Shown here: piece by piece, positions 53,338-62,525 of the stretch
How positions within the stretch are numbered: the first letter of the stretch is position 1
How the letters are laid out: each line of letters starts with the position of its first letter
NCBI RefSeq assembly: GCF_000217715.1
Contig: NC_015666.1
Coordinates: 2,306,270-2,370,269, forward strand
Source of the DNA: Halopiger xanaduensis SH-6
Lineage (GTDB): Archaea; Halobacteriota; Halobacteria; Halobacteriales; Natrialbaceae
Direction: 5' to 3'
Length of the DNA stretch: 64,000 nt
Notes under the pieces: model-generated
The model's input: the letters and a program-made list of their open reading frames with translations, nothing else
Told to the model about the DNA's origin: nothing
Databases searched by the model: none
Made by a program: the position numbers and the translations under genes

Positions 53338-53508
53338 ACCGGTGCCCTCGTCAACCGACCGCCGGGGTATATGTTTTATGTGTTGACAGGTGGGCCGCCC
53401 GATCTCGTTCCGCGGTGGATCGATCCCGCATCCGACGGGTCGATCCGTCGGTTCGACTGGAAACCGGCTTCGAGACGTTTACCTACCGTCCGTCCACACC
53501 TCCACTAA

Positions 53509-54579
53509 ATGACGCTGTACTCGCGGGTTCGCCCCCTCGCGTTCAAACTCCCGGCCGAGACGGCCCACGGCCTCGGGAAGCGAGCGCTCCGGGCGGCCCA
53601 ATCCACCCGGCCGACGCGGGCGGCGATTTCTTTCGCGTACCGGTACGAGCACCCCGCCCTCGAGGTCGACCTGTTCGATACCACCTTCCCGAACCCGGTC
53701 GGCGTCGCGGCCGGCTTCGACAAGAACGCCGAAGTCACCCGCGCCCTCGAGGCGCTGGGCTTCGGCTTCGTCGAAATCGGCACCGTCACGCCCTACCCGC
53801 AAGAGGGCAACGACCGCCCGCGGCTGTTCCGCCTCCGGGAGGACGAGGCGATGGTCAACCGCATGGGTTTCAACGGCCAGGGGATGGAGCGCGTGAAGGC
53901 CCGGCTCGAGGAAGACGGCACGCCGAACGTCCCGCTGGGCGTCAACGTCGGGAAGATGAACTCCTCGAGCGAGGAGGAAGCGATCGAGGACTACCGCCGC
54001 GTCTTCGATCGGCTCTCGCCGTTCGCCGACTACGTCGTGGTGAACGTCTCCTGTCCGAACACGCCCGACGAGTTCGACGAGGCCTCGCCGGAGCACCTCC
54101 GGGCGATCTTCGAGACGCTCGAGGCGGAAAACGACGCGGACGTGCCGATCCTCGTGAAGATCGGCCCCGACGAACCCGAAAACGCCGTCCTGGACCTGGT
54201 CGATATCGTCCAGGAGTTCGGCCTCGACGGGATGATCGCGACCAACACCTCGACCGGCCGCGAGGGGCTCGCGTCGCCGAACCGCGAGGAGTGGGGCGGC
54301 TTAAGCGGCAAGCCGATCGAGGACCGTTCGACCGACGTGATCCGGACGATCGCCGACTACACCGACGGCGATCTCCCCATCATCGGCGTCGGCGGCGTCG
54401 ACTCGGCCGCGAGCGCTTACCGGAAGATCCGCGCCGGCGCCTCGCTCGTTCAACTCTACACCGGGTTCGTCTACCGGGGTCCCTCGACTGCCAAGCGGAT
54501 TAATAACGGGCTGGTCGAGCTACTCGAGCGCGACGGCTTCTCGTCGATTGAGGACGCTGTCGGGGCGGATCTCGATTGA
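53509..54579 (+). CDS. pyrD: Dihydroorotate dehydrogenase, class 2-like
   Basis: Oxidises dihydroorotate to orotate in pyrimidine synthesis, using FMN. The 356-residue length, the N-terminal helical extension (YSRVRPLAFKLPAETAHGLGKRAL) and AAGFDKNAEVTRALEALGFGFVEIGTVTPYPQEGN match the quinone-linked class 2, as do LPIIGVGGVDSA and GASLVQLYTGFVYRGP. The base position, Ser175 in E. coli PyrD (NISSPNT), is Cys182 here (NVSCPNT), as in class 1 enzymes. pyrC lies close by on the other strand. Confidence 0.93.
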   Translation: MTLYSRVRPLAFKLPAETAHGLGKRALRAAQSTRPTRAAISFAYRYEHPALEVDLFDTTFPNPVGVAAGFDKNAEVTRALEALGFGFVEIGTVTPYPQEGNDRPRLFRLREDEAMVNRMGFNGQGMERVKARLEEDGTPNVPLGVNVGKMNSSSEEEAIEDYRRVFDRLSPFADYVVVNVSCPNTPDEFDEASPEHLRAIFETLEAENDADVPILVKIGPDEPENAVLDLVDIVQEFGLDGMIATNTSTGREGLASPNREEWGGLSGKPIEDRSTDVIRTIADYTDGDLPIIGVGGVDSAASAYRKIRAGASLVQLYTGFVYRGPSTAKRINNGLVELLERDGFSSIEDAVGADLD

Positions 54580-54606
54580 GTCGGCCGTCGGTGTGGGCCG
54601 CCGGTC

Positions 54607-54843
54607 TCACCGGCCGATGAGCGATTTCAGCCTCGAGAGGAGTCCGTCCCCACCGTCGGACCCGATTTCGAGCTCGTCGTCGGTCGCCCGAAAGTCAGGA
54701 CCGAGCGTGTTCGCGGCCGACACCGCAGGACAGTCGTGGTTCTCCGGCAGCCGGTGCTCGGAGCAGTAGCCGTCTCCGCAGTACGAGCAGGAGTTTTTCA
54801 TGCTGTCGTCGCCGGAACAGCCCGGATACGCGCAGTCACCCAT
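54607..54843 (-). CDS. AN1-type zinc finger protein
   Basis: A 78-residue protein with an AN1-like finger: C-x4-C (CAYPGC) near the N-terminus, then CSYCGDGYCSEHRLPENHDC, giving the Cys/His ligands of an AN1 fold. The C-terminal third (DGLLSRLKSLIGR) is a short amphipathic tail. Such proteins may bind ubiquitin-like or other partners; the role is unknown here. It lies between pyrD and pyrC but on the pyrC strand. Confidence 0.85.
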   Translation of the reverse strand: MGDCAYPGCSGDDSMKNSCSYCGDGYCSEHRLPENHDCPAVSAANTLGPDFRATDDELEIGSDGGDGLLSRLKSLIGR

Positions 54844-54927
54844 TCGGTTCTAGGGAAGCGGTCAGATAGTATCAATCTGTGGTTCGTCGCTAGTTCTCCG
54901 CGAGCGAAACGTACCCATCAGTCGCGT

Positions 54928-56295
54928 CTATTCGACGTCGACGCGCGTCCCGTACCCCGACTCGCCGACGATCTCGCCGTCCTCGTAGACGACCTCACCG
55001 CGGACGACCGTTGCGACCGCTTTGCCGGTGAAGGATTCGCCGATAAACGGCGTCACGCAGTTCTTCGAGTGGAGTTCGTCGGCGGATTCGAGCGTCCACT
55101 CCCGCTCGGGGTCGACGATCGTGAAGTCGGCGTCGGTGCCGACCTGCAGCGACCCCTTCTGCGGGTACATGCCCCAGATCTGCGCCGGCCGGGTCGAGTG
55201 GCGGCGGACCCACTCCTCCATCGTGAGCCGCCCTTCGTCGACGAAGGAGAGCATGACCGGCACCTCGGTCTCGAGGCCGACGAAGCCGGAAATCGCCTCC
55301 CAGGTGTTGCCGAACGGATCGTCGACCTTCTTCTCCTCGGGCGTGTGGGGTGCGTGATCGGTGGCGATGGAGTCGATCGCGCCGTCCTCGATGCCGACCT
55401 CCCAGAGCTTCTCGCGCTCGTCGGCGTCCCGGATCGGCGGCTGGATGCGGGCCGGGTTCCCTTTCTCGCGCATGACCTCCTCGGTGAACCAGAGGTAGTG
55501 GGGCGTCGTCTCGGCGGTGACGTCGACGCCGCGTTCCTTGCCGCGGGCGACGGCTTCGGCCGCCGACCCCGAGGAGACGTGGAACATGTGAATCTTCGCG
55601 CCGGTCTCCTCGGCGAAGGTGATCATCCGCTCGACGGCTTCTTGCTCGGCGATGACGGGGCGAGAGTGAGAGTGGTCGATCGGGTCGTTGCGCCCCTCGG
55701 CCTTGAACTGCTCCGTGTAGTGGTCGATGATCTCTCCGTTCTCCTCGTGGAAGCCGAGCCGCTTGCCCGTCTCGCGGATCTTCGCCATGGCCTCGAGGAT
55801 CTCGCCGTCGTTCGGCGGCGGCACGTCGCCGACGGTCGAGCCGAGGAAAATCTTGAAGCCGAGCGCGCCGGCCTCGTCGATCTCGGGGATGAGATCGAGG
55901 TTCTCCGAGGTGACGACGGCGTAGCTCTGGAAGTCGACGTGGGCCGAGTCCTCCCCGCGCTCGAACTTCAACTCGAGGTGCTCGGGCCGGTCGATGACCG
56001 GATCGGTGTTGGGCATTCCGACGACGGTCGTGACGCCGCCGGCGGCGGCCGCGCGGGTCGCGGACTCCCAGTCTTCCTTGTACTCGAGGCCGGGCTCGCG
56101 GTTGTGGATGTGGCCGTCGACGATGCCGGGGACCAGGACCTTCCCCTCGGCGTCGACGACGCGGTCCGCGTCCGGCAGGCGGTCGCTGCGGCCGACGGCG
56201 ACGATGGTGCCGTCCTCGACGGCGACGCCCGCGTCGGGCGTGCGCCCCGCGGGCGTGACGACGGTACAGTTGCGGACGACGAGGTCGACGGTCAT
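54928..56295 (-). CDS. pyrC: Dihydroorotase
   Basis: A 455-residue metal-dependent amidohydrolase that closes carbamoyl-aspartate to dihydroorotate. The metal motif GIVDGHIHNREPGLEYKEDW, the carboxylated-Lys region LGFKIFLGSTVGD and AEVT-like GVDVTAETTPHYLWFT, plus SIATDHAPHTPEEK, match class I dihydroorotases. An allantoinase could look alike, but pyrD nearby favours PyrC. The start is the ATG at 56295 (MTVDLVVRN); 54 upstream codons in frame look non-coding. Confidence 0.9.
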   Translation of the reverse strand: MTVDLVVRNCTVVTPAGRTPDAGVAVEDGTIVAVGRSDRLPDADRVVDAEGKVLVPGIVDGHIHNREPGLEYKEDWESATRAAAAGGVTTVVGMPNTDPVIDRPEHLELKFERGEDSAHVDFQSYAVVTSENLDLIPEIDEAGALGFKIFLGSTVGDVPPPNDGEILEAMAKIRETGKRLGFHEENGEIIDHYTEQFKAEGRNDPIDHSHSRPVIAEQEAVERMITFAEETGAKIHMFHVSSGSAAEAVARGKERGVDVTAETTPHYLWFTEEVMREKGNPARIQPPIRDADEREKLWEVGIEDGAIDSIATDHAPHTPEEKKVDDPFGNTWEAISGFVGLETEVPVMLSFVDEGRLTMEEWVRRHSTRPAQIWGMYPQKGSLQVGTDADFTIVDPEREWTLESADELHSKNCVTPFIGESFTGKAVATVVRGEVVYEDGEIVGESGYGTRVDVE

Positions 56296-56564
56296 TGCCC
56301 TGCGTTTGCCGAGGACGGCGCATATAGCTTCTGTTGGCCGGCGGTCGCCGCGACGGGTTCCCTCGCGCGCGAGTATAATAGTCCCGCGATAGACGCGCCG
56401 TCGGCGCCAGACCATCGGCGACACGGACGCTCGACGGACACTCGAGATCTCCGACACGATACCGTGGTAGCGCCGATAAATCCGATATTACACGCCGTAG
56501 GCGGCCGGTACTACCGGGTACGAATAGTATACTAAACCGACGGGAGGTGGTCGAGAGGCGAGTA

Positions 56565-57530
56565 ATGGACTCGTCACCGATCCGCGATCAGACGGTTCTC
56601 GTGACCGGCGGCGCCGGCTTCATCGGCAGCCACCTCGTCGACACCCTCGCCCCGCACAACGAGGTTCGGGTGCTCGACGACTTCTCGACCGGCAGCCGGT
56701 CGCACCTCCCCGACGACGTCGAGGTCTTCGAGGGGGACGTCCGCGATCCCATGCTGCTCCAGCGCGCCGCCCGCGGCGTCGACCTGATCTTCCACCACGC
56801 TGCCGTCGTCAGCGTCACCCAGAGCGTCGACGCCCCGCGCCAGAGCAACCGAACCAACCTCGAGGCCGGCCTTCTCGTCTTAGAGCAGGCCCGCCAGGAG
56901 GACGCCCGCGTCGTCGTCGCCTCGAGCGCGGCGATCTACGGCCACCCCGAGGAACTGCCGGTGAGCGAGCGCGCGGCGACGAATCCGACCTCGCCCTACG
57001 GCGTCCAGAAGCTCGCGCTGGACCAGTACGCCCGCCTCTACGAGGAGCTGTACGACGTCCCCACGGTCGCCTTGCGGTACTTCAACGTCTACGGCCCGCG
57101 CCAGCAGGGGCCCTACAGCGGCGTCATCTCGACGTTCCTCGAGCAGGCCCGTGCCGGCGAGCCGATCACGATCGAGGGCGACGGCGAGCAGACCCGCGAT
57201 TTCGTCCACGTCGACGACGTCGTCAGGGCGAACCTGCGGGCTGCGACGACCGCGAACGTCGGCGAAGCCTACAACATCGGGACCGGCGATCGGACCTCGA
57301 TTCGCGACCTCGCCGAGACGATTCGCGACGCAACCGACTCCTCGTCGCCGATCGTCCACAAGGATCCCCGACCCGGCGACATCAGACACAGCCGTGCCGA
57401 CGTCTCCAAGGCGAGCCGCGACCTCGGCTTCGAGGCGACCGTGGGCCTCGAGTCGGGGATTCGATCGCTCGTCAGCGCCGACTCGGCCGAGCGGTCGGAG
57501 CCCTCGATCGAGACGGCAGCCGATTCGTGA
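56565..57530 (+). CDS. NAD-dependent sugar-nucleotide epimerase/dehydratase (GalE-like)
   Basis: A 321-residue extended SDR enzyme. The NAD loop is VTGGAGFIGSHLVD (about 15-28). The catalytic Ser is in VASSAAIYG and the Tyr-x3-Lys is YGVQK. ALRYFNVYGPRQQGPYSGVISTF and GEQTRDFVHVDDVV are typical of UDP-glucose/UDP-GlcNAc 4-epimerases. It supplies a sugar precursor for glycan assembly. The start is the ATG at 56565; the frame opens 6 codons earlier at a GTG. It is unlinked from the glycan region by 18 kb. Confidence 0.9.
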   Translation: MDSSPIRDQTVLVTGGAGFIGSHLVDTLAPHNEVRVLDDFSTGSRSHLPDDVEVFEGDVRDPMLLQRAARGVDLIFHHAAVVSVTQSVDAPRQSNRTNLEAGLLVLEQARQEDARVVVASSAAIYGHPEELPVSERAATNPTSPYGVQKLALDQYARLYEELYDVPTVALRYFNVYGPRQQGPYSGVISTFLEQARAGEPITIEGDGEQTRDFVHVDDVVRANLRAATTANVGEAYNIGTGDRTSIRDLAETIRDATDSSSPIVHKDPRPGDIRHSRADVSKASRDLGFEATVGLESGIRSLVSADSAERSEPSIETAADS

Positions 57531-57730
57531 GCGCGCCGATCGTCGCTCGAGCCGCGCGGTGCGGTCGATAGTCGCCTATAACGCTTGTGTCGGTACCGAC
57601 GCGTTTAGAGCGCACAAAACCGAGCTTTTCGCAACTGCTGTTGGCCATCGATCGATTGACGGAGCCGCCCTCAGCGTCGGGTTTGTGTAGGTGAGTGATA
57701 ACTATCGGTGTCGAGGCTCGAGACGCCCAT

Positions 57731-58099
57731 ATGCTCGGTAGCTCTCTGATCGACAACCTCGTCGTCTTCGGCGTGAGCCTCCTGATCGGTGCGCTCGGCA
57801 TCTACGCCGGAGCAAAGGTTATCGTCGATTCGTCGGATTACACGTACGCGATCATCACCGCGCTTATCGGCGCGATCATCTGGGGCGTGGTCGGCCTGTT
57901 CCTCGGCTGGATTCCGCTGCTGGGGCCGTTACTGGCCTTCGTCGCGTATCTGGCGGTGATCAACTCCCGCTACCCGGGCGGCTGGGTCGACGCCGCGGCG
58001 ATCACGCTCATCGCGTGGGTGTCGGTACTCGTCGTGCTGTACGTCCTCGCAGTCCTCGGCGTGACGGCCTTCGATGCGGTCGGCGTCCCCGGCGTCTGA
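57731..58099 (+). CDS. Small four-helix membrane protein, unknown
   Basis: A 122-residue protein, almost entirely hydrophobic: LIDNLVVFGVSLLIGALGIYAGA, YAIITALIGAIIWGVVGLFLGWI, LLGPLLAFVAYLAVI, and ITLIAWVSVLVVLYVLAVLGVTA. It is similar in look to small haloarchaeal membrane proteins of unknown role. I prefer the ATG at 57731 (MLGSSLID), which leads directly into the first helix. Confidence 0.75.
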   Translation: MLGSSLIDNLVVFGVSLLIGALGIYAGAKVIVDSSDYTYAIITALIGAIIWGVVGLFLGWIPLLGPLLAFVAYLAVINSRYPGGWVDAAAITLIAWVSVLVVLYVLAVLGVTAFDAVGVPGV

Positions 58100-58697
58100 T
58101 CGCCGGCGGCGCCGAACCCGACGCGTGTGCGACCGCGGACGCTCGCAGTTCGGATCAGTACAGTTGAGTATTACCAACTAAAGCCGAGTCGAATCCGGAC
58201 TAATCCGGCCGAACGTCCGACTGCGTTTATTCGACGGGTCAGTGAACGGCCACCCGACCATGAGATTCGAGTTCATCGTCAGGCAACCGCTCGCGGCGGG
58301 CATCGGAACACCGGCGCAGTTGGACGGGAGGGGACCGCTCGACGCTGGCCCCGCCCTCGAGACGGCGTCCATCGTGACCAGTCTCGTACCAGGTCGCGAC
58401 GGTACGTTCGGTCGGACTGGACCAACCCAGCCGCTCGCTGTGGATGCAAGGGGAGTGAACTTGGACGATGAACTCGCACTTTCTCGCACTCCCAGTCCCC
58501 GCTCCCGGGCCTTCAGAGTGGGAGGGTAAGCGAATCGCTGCCTGCGACATTGGTCGACGTTCCAGACATATAGTTTCCAAATAAATTCATCTAAAATAAT
58601 AACAAGACATGACTATAAAAAATGCTTTGTGGCACGGTCACGACGGTACAGAGATGAACGCGGGATCGCGGCCACAGACGACGCCAACACCAACGCC
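58100..58697. other. Intergenic region without a convincing gene
   Basis: About 600 bp. Frames exist on both strands around 58240-58580, but their composition is not haloarchaeal and neither resembles a family. A 13-bp inverted pair CGAGTTCATCGTC / GACGATGAACTCG brackets about 180 bp. The last 120 bp (from ~58560) are strongly AT-rich and likely contain the promoter of the membrane-anchored regulator. Confidence 0.5.
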
Positions 58698-59207
58698 ATG
58701 AGCAGTGAGACACACACCCCGGTATCCGACGTTTCGTTCGTCCTGTCGGACAGCGGCGTCAGCGGGCTTCTCGAGCCCGGCGTGGTGAACGGCCGATCGG
58801 TGGCATCGCCGCTGACGCTCCCCGACGCGCCGCTCCAGTTGGCCGGGCCGCACCTCGCTGCACTCTTCGGCATCGTCGCGCTCGCGCTCCTGGGAAGCGT
58901 CCTTGCAGTCCGGAACCGACTCGACGAGCGAAACCAGCTCGGCACTCCGCAGGAGCAGCCGACGGACGAGTTCGTCACCGACCGCGAGAAGATCCGACAG
59001 CTCGTCACCGAAAACGGCGGTCGGATGAAACAGTCGCGGATCGTCGACTCCGTCGACTGGTCGAAGGCGAAGGTCAGTCGCCTCTTGGCCGAACTCGAGG
59101 ACGAAGGCCAGATCACGAAACTTCGCCTTGGACGGGAGAATCTGGTTTGCTTACCCGGCCACGAACCGACGGCCTCGAAGTCCCCGGAACAGGCCCGAAA
59201 CGAGTAG
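58698..59207 (+). CDS. Membrane-anchored winged-helix protein
   Basis: A 169-residue protein: an extracellular or loop N-terminal part (1-~50), a membrane helix (HLAALFGIVALALLGSVLAV), and a cytoplasmic winged helix (DREKIRQLVTENGGRMKQSRIVDSVDWSKAKVSRLLAELEDEGQITKLRLGRENLVCLPG). This architecture recurs in haloarchaea, and such proteins may signal from the envelope to DNA. It ends 180 bp upstream of the 1000-residue secreted protein on the same strand. Confidence 0.82.
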   Translation: MSSETHTPVSDVSFVLSDSGVSGLLEPGVVNGRSVASPLTLPDAPLQLAGPHLAALFGIVALALLGSVLAVRNRLDERNQLGTPQEQPTDEFVTDREKIRQLVTENGGRMKQSRIVDSVDWSKAKVSRLLAELEDEGQITKLRLGRENLVCLPGHEPTASKSPEQARNE

Positions 59208-59387
59208 CGTGCGGGGTCGATTCAATCGTCGTTTTCCGGGGCGGCGCCGCTCCGTGCCGGTGCGTTTCGCGAACGGAACGAGAGGCTGATTCTGCCGTTC
59301 GGGCCCGTACTAGCCCGTTTCTCGCCGAAATGGTTATCCCAGTTTATGCGCTGAACGGACGATTGGCCACTGCCTTCACGGCAGACT

Positions 59388-62300
59388 ATGAACGCACGCA
59401 ATCAATTACTGGTCGTCCTCACCGCGCTGATGATGGTATGCTCGAGCGGGGCGATGGTTGTCGGAGCCGCATCCGGATCCGGTTCCGGGGCAACCGTCGA
59501 CGAGCAATCAGCGAGCGAGGGGGCGACTGTGGAGACACAGGCGCAGACACAAGCACAAGAGCAGGCACAGGACGAGAACGACACGGGCGACGAACCGATC
59601 GCCATCGAGCCCGACGAGGGTGACGGCGACGGTGATACCGGTGACGGACAACAGTCCGCGTACGTGACGTTCGAAGAACAGACGACCCAGGGCCAGACGG
59701 TCGTCGTCGACGAGGTAACGATGGCGAACGGCGGCTTCGTGGTGATCCACGATAGCAGTCTCCTCGTCGAGAACGTCATCGGCAGCGTCATCGGCACCTC
59801 GACGTATCTCGAGGCGGGGACCCACGAGAACGTCGAGATCACGCTCGACGAGCCGCTCAACGAGAGTGAGACGCTGATCGCAATGCCGCACCGCGACACG
59901 AACGCTAATCAGGAGTACGACTTCGTCGAGCAGCAGGGTCAGGCGGACATCCCGTACCTGGTCGACGACATGCCGGTGACCGATCAGGCGACCGTGACGG
60001 TCGGAGAGACTGAGCAGCCGGTTGAGGAGGAGCCGAACGAGACGGACGACGAGCCGGTCGTCGAGGAACCAAATGAAACCGACGACGAACCGGTCGTCGA
60101 AGATCCGAACGAAACCGACGACGAGCCGGTCGAGCAACCTGAAGAGCCAGTCGACGAAGAACCAAACGAGACTGACGACGTACCGGTTGAAGAGGAGCCC
60201 GAGCAGCCGGTTGAAGAAGAACCCAACGAAACCGACGATGAACCGGTCGTCGAGGAACCCGAAGAGCCAGTCGACGAAGCGCCGAACGAGACTGACGATG
60301 TCCCGATCGAGGAGCCCGAAGCGCCTGAAGAGCCCGCTGAAGAACCCGAAGCACCCGACGATATCGGGGCAGCGATCAACGTCGTGATCGAGGAGGCGAA
60401 CATCTTCGCGGTCGTCGAGTCGGACGACCTGCCGCACGACGACACGATGACCGACGGAGACGGTGTCGAAGACGACGATGCCACGAACGGCCTCGAGAAC
60501 GACACCGTCGTCAACGACATCGAAAACGGCGACGCCATCGTGAACGGCGCCAACGGCGACGATCACCTCGAGAACGGCATGGACGGCGTGGACGTAAGCG
60601 ATCAGCAGATCGAGATTTCGATCGAGGACGCTGACGTGACACCGATCCACGGCGACCAGATGCCGATGAAGTCGCCGGATGAGATGGAGGATGACGCCGA
60701 CACTATCGGTAGCAACGGTGACGAAGACGCGGTCAACGATACTGACGACGTCGACACACCCGTTGAGGACGATTCGGACGATCTCAACGAGACGACTGAC
60801 GACGACGCGCCGGTCGACGGCGCACACGAGATCACCGTCGGTCAGGCGACCGTCTTCGTCGTCGCCGAAGACGTACAGATGAGTGACGGCGGCACTGATG
60901 CGGCCGCCAACGGCTCCACCGTTACCGTCGGTCAGGCGACGATCTTCGTCGTCGCTGAAGACGTTCAGACGAGTGGCGGGGCCGAGGATCCCGTAACGGA
61001 CGACACCGACGAGACGGACCCGATCCAGAACGATACTGACGAGACCAACGAGACGATCGAGGACGGCCTCGACGGTATCGACGAGAACGAATCGGATAAC
61101 GAAACGCCGGCCGAAAACGACACAGCCGAAGAGAGTCCGATCGGCGATGACGACGAAACGGTGACTGACGACACCAACGAGACGGACGACGCTGACGTCG
61201 AAGATACGGCCGCCGATACCTCGGTGGACGAGACGGACGCGGCTGGATCCGGCTACCAGATCACGATCGAACAGTCGACTATCGTCGTCGTCCACGACTC
61301 CGACTCCGAATCCAACGAAACGGTGACGGACGACGACACCGACGCTGACGACGGCGCCGACGAAGACGGACTCGAGAACGAGACCGCCGACGGGGACGAA
61401 TACGATGACGACGAGACGGATACTGGCCTCGAGAGCGAGGGGGTCGGTGACGAGACGACGATGACGGATACCGACGGACAGATCGAAGTGACGATCGAGC
61501 AGGCGACGCTCTTCGTCCTCGTTGAGGGCATCGACGAGGTTCCGGAGGTTCCCGTTGAACAGCCCGAACAGCCGGAACAACCTGAACAGCCCGAACAGCC
61601 TGAACAGCCCGAACAGCCTGAACAGCCCGAACAGCCTGAACAGCCCGAACAGCCTGAACAGCCCGAACAGCCCGAACAACCCGAACAACCCGAACAGCCC
61701 GAACAACCCGAACAGCCCGAACAGCCCGAACAACCCGAACAGCCCGAACAGCCTGAACAACCCGAACAGCCCGAACAGCCTGAACAACCCGAACAGCCCG
61801 AACAGCCTGAACAACCAGAACAACCCGAACAGCCTGAACAGCCTGAACAGCCGACCGACGAACCGATCGGCGAGGAACCCAACGAAACCGACGAGGTGCC
61901 GGTCGAGGAGGAACCGGATGACGTCGAGGCACCGACCGAGCCGTTCGAAGTCGAGGCGTTCGACGCACCGGAAACCGCGACGATCGGCGAGACGGTCGCC
62001 GTCACCGCGACGATCACGAACCCGAGTGACGCGGAAGCGACGCAGAATATCCAGTTCCGGCTCGACGGTGACCTCATCGAATCGCAAGAAGTCACCCTCG
62101 AGGGCGGCGAAAGCCAGGACGTTACCTTCGAGATCGACACGAGCGAGTTCGCCGCGGGCAACTACGTCCAGATGGTCCTGACGGACGCGACGGGCGAAGT
62201 GGCCTTCATCGAACTCACCGAAGACGGCGACACGGAGACGGGGACTGACGATACCGATACCGACACCGACGCCGCCGACGGCTTCGATGACGACGAGACC

Positions 62301-62390
62301 GGCGACACTGACTTGGGGAACGACACTGACGAACTCCCCAACGAGTCCGGCGACAACGAAACGGTCGTCGGCGTCGTTAGCGCGAGCTAA
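59388..62390 (+). CDS. Secreted giant acidic surface protein with PEQ repeat
   Basis: A 1000-residue exported protein. The signal peptide is NQLLVVLTALMMVCSSGAMVVGA (about 5-27). A DUF7282-like beta domain follows (AYVTFEEQTTQGQTVVVDEV to near residue 205). Next come PNETDDEPV-type repeats (about 210-315). Six short beta motifs of the type ITVGQATVFVVAEDV are then spaced by Asp/Glu/Asn-rich linkers (about 330-720). A run of 32 Pro-Glu-Gln triplets follows. A CARDB-like domain (FDAPETATIGETVAVTATITNPSDAEA) precedes an acidic tail. No PGF-CTERM or transmembrane anchor is seen. It probably forms a flexible surface or matrix filament; function is inferred. Confidence 0.85.
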   Translation: MNARNQLLVVLTALMMVCSSGAMVVGAASGSGSGATVDEQSASEGATVETQAQTQAQEQAQDENDTGDEPIAIEPDEGDGDGDTGDGQQSAYVTFEEQTTQGQTVVVDEVTMANGGFVVIHDSSLLVENVIGSVIGTSTYLEAGTHENVEITLDEPLNESETLIAMPHRDTNANQEYDFVEQQGQADIPYLVDDMPVTDQATVTVGETEQPVEEEPNETDDEPVVEEPNETDDEPVVEDPNETDDEPVEQPEEPVDEEPNETDDVPVEEEPEQPVEEEPNETDDEPVVEEPEEPVDEAPNETDDVPIEEPEAPEEPAEEPEAPDDIGAAINVVIEEANIFAVVESDDLPHDDTMTDGDGVEDDDATNGLENDTVVNDIENGDAIVNGANGDDHLENGMDGVDVSDQQIEISIEDADVTPIHGDQMPMKSPDEMEDDADTIGSNGDEDAVNDTDDVDTPVEDDSDDLNETTDDDAPVDGAHEITVGQATVFVVAEDVQMSDGGTDAAANGSTVTVGQATIFVVAEDVQTSGGAEDPVTDDTDETDPIQNDTDETNETIEDGLDGIDENESDNETPAENDTAEESPIGDDDETVTDDTNETDDADVEDTAADTSVDETDAAGSGYQITIEQSTIVVVHDSDSESNETVTDDDTDADDGADEDGLENETADGDEYDDDETDTGLESEGVGDETTMTDTDGQIEVTIEQATLFVLVEGIDEVPEVPVEQPEQPEQPEQPEQPEQPEQPEQPEQPEQPEQPEQPEQPEQPEQPEQPEQPEQPEQPEQPEQPEQPEQPEQPEQPEQPEQPEQPEQPEQPEQPEQPEQPTDEPIGEEPNETDEVPVEEEPDDVEAPTEPFEVEAFDAPETATIGETVAVTATITNPSDAEATQNIQFRLDGDLIESQEVTLEGGESQDVTFEIDTSEFAAGNYVQMVLTDATGEVAFIELTEDGDTETGTDDTDTDTDAADGFDDDETGDTDLGNDTDELPNESGDNETVVGVVSAS
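61563..61850 (+). repeat. 32-copy 9-bp tandem repeat encoding Pro-Glu-Gln
   Basis: Unit CCYGAACAR, with small third-base variation, is repeated for 288 bp in frame, giving 32 PEQ triplets. Variation is mainly CCC/CCT and CAG/CAA, a pattern of expansion by slippage or unequal exchange. Repeat number may vary between strains. Confidence 0.9.
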
Positions 62391-62525
62391 CGGCTCGGAC
62401 TCGAACCACTCGAGCAGATCTATTTTTGTCGCCGTCGCGTCTGTGCGTGCTCACCGTCCACTGCTTGAGCGGCGGAGAACTAGTCGGACTCGCGTTCCGA
62501 CCGGAGCTGACGAACGGACACGGAC

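Noticed and set aside
58267-58475. 13-bp inverted repeat as the ends of a small mobile element
   Set aside because: The arms are internal to ordinary-looking sequence, no flanking target duplication is visible, and the enclosed DNA encodes nothing recognisable.
61253-62161. Minus-strand frame rich in Cys-Ser-Gly repeats opposite the PEQ array
   Set aside because: It is simply the complement of the tandem repeat; codon bias and the intact plus-strand protein show the plus strand is coding.
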